The position numbers were made by a program, and so were the translations under genes. A stretch of 21,743 bases of DNA from Sphingobacteriales bacterium. Lineage in GTDB: Bacteria; Bacteroidota; Bacteroidia; Chitinophagales; Chitinophagaceae. The stretch covers positions 1 through 21,743 of the forward strand of contig JADJGB010000009.1 of NCBI GenBank assembly GCA_016708305.1, given 5' to 3'. Positions 16,309-21,743 of this stretch are shown here, one piece after another (position 1 is the stretch's first letter; each line of letters opens with the position of its first letter). Under the pieces are notes generated by a model. The model saw only the letters and a list, made by a program, of their open reading frames with translations. It ran no database searches and had not been told where the DNA came from.

Positions 16309-16327
16309 TCGAAAGCAATAATAAAAT

Positions 16328-16370
16328 AAAGGGGTGTATAAATGCCGAGTTCGATTTATACACCCCTTTT
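16328..16370. terminator. Bidirectional rho-independent terminator
   Basis: AAAGGGGTGTATAAAT (16328-16343) pairs perfectly over 16 bp with ATTTATACACCCCTTT (16354-16369) around a 10-base loop. A T-rich tail follows on the plus strand and an A-rich one precedes it, so it works both ways. It serves the convergent C1 peptidase and TonB receptor genes. Confidence 0.93.
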
Positions 16371-16385
16371 AATTTTTATAATGGC

Positions 16386-18600
16386 CCTAAATTATTTCAA
16401 CATAAATCAAACCGGTGTATAACATTCTCCCCGATATTGGCCCCCACACCATGGAGCCATCAAAATACTTGCTGAAAGGATTTGCAGCATCCAGAATAGG
16501 ATTTTTGTTATCTGAAACCTGTCAGGTTTTCAATGCCTACGTAGATATCACTTTTTTGTTGAATTGCTTGGTAACCTGTGCAGCCATCTGAAGATAGGAA
16601 GGTAAGTAAGGTTCCAATTGGGAGGGTAGCAGGTTAGAAGAAGATTGGAATTCTTTTCCTGCTCAACCACTGAGTAGTAAAATCAAATTTCCAATCATTA
16701 GTGTGCTATATGCCAGATTAATAAATGCCCTGTGTTTTGCCACAAAAGGTTTTTCCATCAGGTTGCCATGATAGGTGGTCCCTGAAACATCAACCAACGA
16801 TATGCAAGCCTCATCAAACTTTCTCAACACTTCACAATTTCAACTCTGCCTGCAAACTATTTGAATAAGTTTGCCGGTCTGAGATTGTGGAAATTGATTT
16901 TCTGAGGACTTAAATCCAAATCTACCACCGTCTGATTTTTAAATTTAGTGTAGTAGCATCCAGACTGATTGATCCCTGACGACCATTCAACCTGAAATTG
17001 TGAATAAAGTTCATCCCAAAATTCCACGCCTTTTCAGGCTCCAAACCATAACCATAATATTGGCAGGGTTGATGATGGCGTATTGTCTGGTACTTAAACA
17101 CCTCCATTTTCTGCAAAAATATTAGCCATTCTGAATCCTGAAACCGCTGAAAATCTCAGATTGGTTTTGGAGTAAAATCATACTTCAGGTTCAATCTGGG
17201 GGTAGCAATCAAACCAAATTGATTGTGGTAGTCCCACTCGCACACCGACAATTGCCGAAAATTTATCGGAGCTGTGTGAATTCAAAGAACGCTCCGGGCA
17301 CTATTCCATTGCGGCTAACGGGCAATGTTGAAGGTTTCGTCATAATTTTCATTATTAAAACTCAGGCCTGTTCTGAATTTGTGGTGGCCGTTGTACCGAT
17401 TATTGACTGATAAATCAAATTGCGCACATTGCAATTTGCTCGCAAGTCATATTCTGCTCCACCATAATAAGCCATCATTTTTATACATATTCCAAAACGT
17501 GTAAAAAATAAAGATAGCCGAGGCTTTATTCTATAATGGTGGAATACACATAATCCAATTTGCCTGTGAAGCTATATTGCTCTGCATTGATACCACACCA
17601 TACTTTTGGGTTGTAAGTTTATTTGTTTAAGGATTATAATCCATCTGGCCTGCCTGTCTTTGTCATTCATTATCTTAATGGCAAACTGGCCGATCCAACC
17701 ATTATTATCCATGTACTTCCATCGGTTGATGACATTAATTGCCCTCCCAATGGCAGATCCAAAAAACCATCGTTATTCATATCGTGTTTTGCAAATACGC
17801 CATTGGCATGGGTAAGAGGCCGAAAACTCAATTTGTCGTTCAGTTTGAGATGTAAGATTGATATTTGTTTCCAACCTGCCTAAATCATTTGGGTAAGTGT
17901 TAACGTGTAGTTTTCTCTATTGTCCGGTTTCTTTCTTCCACATTGATTTGGCCTTTCGCACGCTTTCATAACCATTTACCACCGAACCGGTTCCTTGTTA
18001 GTTGTATTCCATGATCCAGGGGCCGGGAATAAATGCGAGTCCGTAACTTCCGGAAAGACTTTAATTTCCGGAACGTTTTCGTTAACAATTGTGTATAATT
18101 GCCTGCCAGGCTAACAATTGTATTGTTTATGCCCGTTACGCATCACTGCTTACATCCACCGACGGGCTGGTTTAAAACTTTCAGAAAGATTGCAACAGGT
18201 GGCTTTGGTTTCAGCTCGTTGGCCCCATTATCAACGTGTTTAGATGCTCGGATCAGACACAAATGGATGTGCCTGGAGTAACAACTACTTTCCCAGTGTG
18301 CCTGCTGAAGTGAATTTTTAAATATTGGTGAGCATATCCGGTTTGGTTAGCTGATGGTATCTGTGCAAAACCCACATAGCGATGGAAAGATGCCTGGGCA
18401 GGACGGTTTTTATCTGAAACACACCGGTACTGTCTGCTTACAAAAAATTTTGAGTGAAGACTTTTAATCGTAGCACTGCAATCGGATTGAGTTTGCCCTT
18501 ACCTGGTTTCTTCCAGTACCACGCCGGTAATGGTATGCAGGGTTTTATTAGCTTTGGTACCGAGTCAGCTTCAAGATCGTATGACAAGCCGGTAGTTTGC
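16386..18600 (-). pseudogene. TonB-dependent outer-membrane receptor (heavily frameshifted)
   Basis: The islands, in order from the N-terminus, are: HTITGVVLEET and GKGKLNPIA (carboxypeptidase-regulatory-like domain, from about 18537); CCNLSESF and TSPSVDVSSDA (about 18200-18130) and LSGSYGLAFIPGPWI then GTGSVVNGYESV (plug, about 18060-17960); INRWKYMDNNGWIGQFAIKI (about 17720-17670); YGLEPEKAWNFGMNFIHNFR and LNGRQGSISLDA (barrel, 17060-16960); TTYHGNLMEKPFVAKHRAFI-NLAYST; and near the end KSDIYVGIENLTGFR and the WGPISGRMLYTGF-like closing strand. Such receptors import bound ligands such as siderophores, metals or glycans, powered by TonB-ExbBD. The CCNLSESF plug motif recalls a subfamily often found beside heavy-metal-binding proteins, but no such partner is readable here and the ligand is unknown. 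Signal peptide and exact start are not readable; the end is set near 16386. Confidence 0.87.
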
Positions 18601-19950
18601 CATACATACGTCTGGCGCTCGTTGGATGCCGTTGTCACGGCCCTACTTCTGACAACTTCTTTTTAAGGTTTCCTGTGGATTTTTGTACTGTCATAGGTTG
18701 GCAGTAAGTATATGTGAACCGGTCATCCCAGTTTGCGGTATAGGCTTTACTTGTCAAAAGTGTGTTTTCAATTCTCTCTTACACAGCTTCGCAACTGCCC
18801 ATACCGAAATGTTCCGGTTTCAGATTTTCTTTTGGGCAATATATTTAGGGAGATAATTGTGAATAGAAAAGTAATAAATATTTCGGATTCGTTTGGTAAT
18901 TTTTTAATTGATTGATATAAAAATACACAGTAACCTACAATGCATCCATACATTTAACAATGTAAAATCAATTTGCTTAAATCAAATTAAAAACGCGGTA
19001 CTAAAATCCGAAAGTCAGATTGAAAGTGGGGAGGTCTGTTTAAATAAATTGTATTATATTGATTTTCTACTACAGTTTTTTGAAAATCAATTGAATAAGC
19101 ATTATGATACCGGTAAGCCTGAAATCAAGCGGTTCAAAAGAGTTGCTTGCTGGCTGAAGTTCTGGTCGGCAGAAATTTTTGCCTCTACTTTTTGGTTTTT
19201 ACGTAATCTTCCACCTTTAATCGGTCCTTAGGTCAAACCGGAGTATTTAGTTGAATGCTTACTTCTTTCAATTTACACGCAGCAATAGAAATGGGTTCAG
19301 GCTTACGCCAAAGGCGGCGAAACCATAAACCATTAGAACTGCTAATAGATAAATTTTTTCACCCTATCGCAAGATGGTTTTATTAATTTTTTGTTAAATA
19401 GGAAAGATGTAGAACAAACTGCCATCTGATTTTGAGTCTGAAAGCGAGCTGAGGACGATATAACAAATGATGAACAAGTTTTTTTTCGTGTTCAAAGTCG
19501 GCATTAAGTTGACATTTCCACTTGCTTGGAATACAATAAAATAAGTTTAAGTCTATTCTATTATACGTTTATCCACTTCTTTGGTTAATTACCTCGTTGT
19601 TAATTTAGATGGTTCCCTGGGTAAAAAGAGATCAACATGATCCAGTTTTTTTAAGAGTTATTCTTTGCCGTGATGCAATTTTTCAATTTTGATGTAACCT
19701 AATTGAACCGCAATCAATATTTGTTTTTATCAAAACTGACCCCCAATAAACTAAATCGTTTTTATATTGTTTCGCCCTTGAAAAGAATTTGTTTCTATTT
19801 TGGCGATAATGTTTTGTGGTTTAACAATGCCGTAGGGGGAGATACGCAGCAAATAGATTCAGAATTCAGGGTATTTCTACACAAAATTTTCCCGTGGTGG
19901 ACAGTTCCTCCTACCTCTCCATTACGTGAGTAGGATTTAGCTGACAAACT
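18601..19950. other. Stretch without a gene I can name
   Basis: On the minus strand at about 18600-18870 there are coding-like pieces: TFLFTIISLNI followed in another frame by IAQKK, which looks like a signal peptide, then YTANWDDRFTYTYCQPMTVQ and TGNLKKKLSEVG. They may be a small exported protein upstream of the receptor or part of its N-terminus. On the plus strand 18908-19231 stays open for 107 codons (MIDIKIHSNLQCIHTFNNVK onward) but resembles nothing I know. From 19232 to 19950 I see only short, broken frames. Given the indel density nearby, genes may be hidden here; no RNA gene is apparent. Confidence 0.35.
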
Positions 19951-20029
19951 ATTATTTATTCCTTACAGATGGTTGGAGGTTCCGCAGCATCTTTGGTAAA
20001 TACATGATTACACACCGGCTGAGGATAAA

Positions 20030-20722
20030 ATACCTTCTTTCGGTTTTGGCTTCCGCCAGGCAGGTACCAGGCACACACATGGCTCGATTATAGACTGGTG
20101 ATTGATAAAAAATGATTTCTATTCTTGCGCTTTGCACAATGTCAAGACGATGAAAGGAAGGCGTATGCATTAAAAGGATGTTCCCAACTTTTTGACATAC
20201 ATATTGCGCCCGATACTTGTCTTTGTTACCGTGCAAAATCCACCATAAAAATCTTACAAGGACAAATACAGGATATTTCGCCGGGTAAAATATCCAATTG
20301 GAAAGAAGTCGAAATGGCAGTACCATAAAGCCGCTTATGCGTAATAGAAACTCCGAGCAGCTGGGAAAAATGAAAAATTAGTAATGAAAGGCCTAAGTAT
20401 ATGAATGAATTTCTTTTAGAATATCAAAATCAACGCCATGGGAGGCCCGTTTGATAAGAGTTTCGTCAGATAGAAATGCAATTTGCTACGACAAATGACC
20501 ATAAGAAGTATGATTCAAAACATCAAGGGTAAACCTTTGGCGCTGTTGATGGTGCCCGATAAAGCGGGCAAAAGCCGTTCTACCTTATACTGCAGAGTTT
20601 TAAATCGATGCGTACTGATCAGGAGAAGCAATCGGCTGGCATATAAAATATACGAACTGATGAAATCCCCCCTGCCGGACGGGATGCCGTAAAAAGCGAG
20701 GATATGTGCCACTGCAATTTAA
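20030..20722 (+). pseudogene. PstS-like phosphate/anion-binding protein (heavily frameshifted)
   Basis: The islands fit a periplasmic type-2 binding protein of the PstS kind. They are QDDERKAYALKG, FDIHIAPD, IQDISPGKISNWKEVGN (the PstS G-K-I-x-N-W-K-x-V signature, 20260-20310), LVMKG, a reading KPLAVDGA near 20533-20558, then SYPYTAE (20577-20598) and KIYELMKSPAGRDAVK with SGYVPLQF to about 20722, the usual closing region. The N-terminal third upstream of 20100 cannot be read with confidence, so the true start may lie nearer 19850. No pstCAB transporter genes are visible, so it may be one of the stand-alone Bacteroidota binding proteins. The family call rests on motif memory alone. Confidence 0.6.
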
Positions 20723-21743
20723 GGATGCCAGATTTGGGTTGTCCTAAAGCCAGGATTGACGAAAATTCATCATTAAATTTGGACAAAATATGCAAAGAAG
20801 AGTAATAAACGAGGCTGTATTGGCGAGTATTTAACAAACGATGTAGTTATCGTCAATTAGGAGGCCAAGTATGGCATTGATTTTCGTAAAATTCATTGTT
20901 AGGGTGATTCATTGGGGAGGCAATGTAAGGCAGAAAAAAGCAGTAAAGAGCGATAAAGCCAGTAGTTGCATCATCCACTGAGGTGCAGCAATTACAACAG
21001 GCTACGTAAAACAAAAACTTCTTAATGAGGTGCTGGAAGATGCTGAGATTATTATAGACCTTCAACGTGGTGCGTTGCGAAAAAGTTTGCTTTTAAGCGA
21101 TAGTAAACGTAGAACAAAGTAGGCCCGAGGGTATTGTTTGATATTGTCATTCGTTCACTGGAGTACAGAAAAGCTCTAGTGACTCCCCGCTCATCATCAG
21201 CAAAGGGTGAATATTTACCAGGCATCACGTCACGGCAATTTAGCACTTAATCAGGTCTTTTGCCGGTACGCATCACAGTTATAATTTCTCATTCTTGCCC
21301 ACCTGTAAATATTCTGTATGACTGATGTTGGGTATGGCTGAGCCTCAGGGCCTGAAGGTGTGGTGAACCTGTAGGTTTAGCATGACATCACAGTGCGGTA
21401 GCCAGATAAGCACCATATTCTGGGCTGTCGTGGTGGTATATCATCTGCATATTTTCCTATGATTAGTGAACTCAGCCCAGGTAACAAGGAGAGCTGACTA
21501 AGAAAACCATCCAATCATAGCAGTTTTATTTCCTTTTGGAACAGTATTGTTTACCGGGTGCTTCGATTTTTACATAGCTTATCAAGACATTCATATAACT
21601 ATTGGATAAATGACAAAATTCGTGAGAAGGCATAAAACCAAGCTGGTTTTCCTTCCTTGTTTACCCATCCTCGTATTCTTATCCAATCTTTATCCATTGT
21701 ATTGTATGCCTCCTTTGCCTTTAATATTGGATGCTGCAAGTGT
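20723..21743. other. Terminal stretch with no recognisable gene
   Basis: No frame longer than about 70 codons persists on either strand and I recognise no motif. Coding-like fragments include VKQKLLNEVLEDAEIIIDLQ on the plus strand near 21007-21066 and MDKDWIRIRGWVNKEGKPAW on the minus strand near 21698-21640. Both break within a few dozen codons. In view of the damage in neighbouring genes, this is probably coding sequence obscured by indels, not true intergenic DNA. Confidence 0.3.

Noticed and set aside
18438..18666. Frames on both strands with TTASNERQTYVWQTTGLSYD or its antisense
   Set aside because: Neither matches a family, and the region directly abuts the receptor's HTITGVV domain in another frame; kept only as part of the unclear receptor N-terminus.
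19952..20326. 124-codon minus-strand frame
   Set aside because: It is antisense to the PstS-like motif IQDISPGKISNWKEV, which is far better supported on the plus strand.
1..21743. CRISPR array, tRNA, rRNA, toxin-antitoxin or phage genes
   Set aside because: I looked for regularly spaced repeats, cloverleaf-like segments and typical small gene pairs and saw none; I cannot exclude items hidden by indels after 15 kb.

Overview
The window looks like the chromosome of a Bacteroidota bacterium, most probably Chitinophagaceae-like. The pointers are low GC, Bacteroidota-type -7 promoter elements (TAnnTTTG) in front of several genes, a TonB-dependent receptor with a Bacteroidota-type C-terminus, a Bacteroidota-type ExbB/ExbD pair, and two copies of an insertion sequence of the ISAon1 type. 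This placement is an inference from gene content and protein resemblance; no search was run.

Layout. 1-5.7 kb: queG (minus), a periplasmic Ntn-type asparaginase, a SlyD-like FKBP isomerase, a small coiled-coil protein, pepT and an SPFH/stomatin protein. 5.8-7.2 kb: IS copy 1 (plus). 7.2-8.4 kb: exbB-exbD. 8.4-9.2 kb: prmC (minus), divergent from ribD-yigZ (9.26-10.9 kb). 10.9-12.7 kb: lepA (minus), convergent with yigZ. 12.9-13.55 kb: an Rrf2-type regulator and a 47-residue membrane protein (minus). 13.65-15.05 kb: IS copy 2 (minus), inverted relative to copy 1. 15.1-16.3 kb: a secreted C1 (bleomycin-hydrolase-like) peptidase, convergent at a strong bidirectional terminator with a TonB-dependent receptor (16.4-18.6 kb, minus). 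18.6-20.0 kb: nothing I can name. 20.0-20.7 kb: a damaged PstS-like periplasmic binding protein (plus). 20.7-21.7 kb: nothing recognisable.

Quality caveat that governs everything: many genes carry one-base insertions or deletions that can be undone by eye to restore a textbook protein. They are rare in the first 9 kb, frequent from 10 to 12.7 kb, and so dense after 15 kb that only motif islands can be read. Housekeeping genes such as lepA, ribD, yigZ and prmC are affected, so I read most of these as sequence errors (unpolished or low-coverage reads), not pseudogenes. Coordinates of broken genes span the reconstructed gene, not one open frame.

Functionally this is mostly housekeeping: tRNA modification (queG), peptide and asparagine breakdown, folding, translation (prmC, lepA), riboflavin synthesis (ribD) and energised outer-membrane transport (exbBD, TonB receptor). 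The features most worth attention are the two IS copies, which have exact ends and 8-bp target duplications; the in-frame UGA between the two transposase halves that both copies share; and the paired, apparently leaderless prmC/ribD promoters. I did not find a convincing new defence or mobile system.
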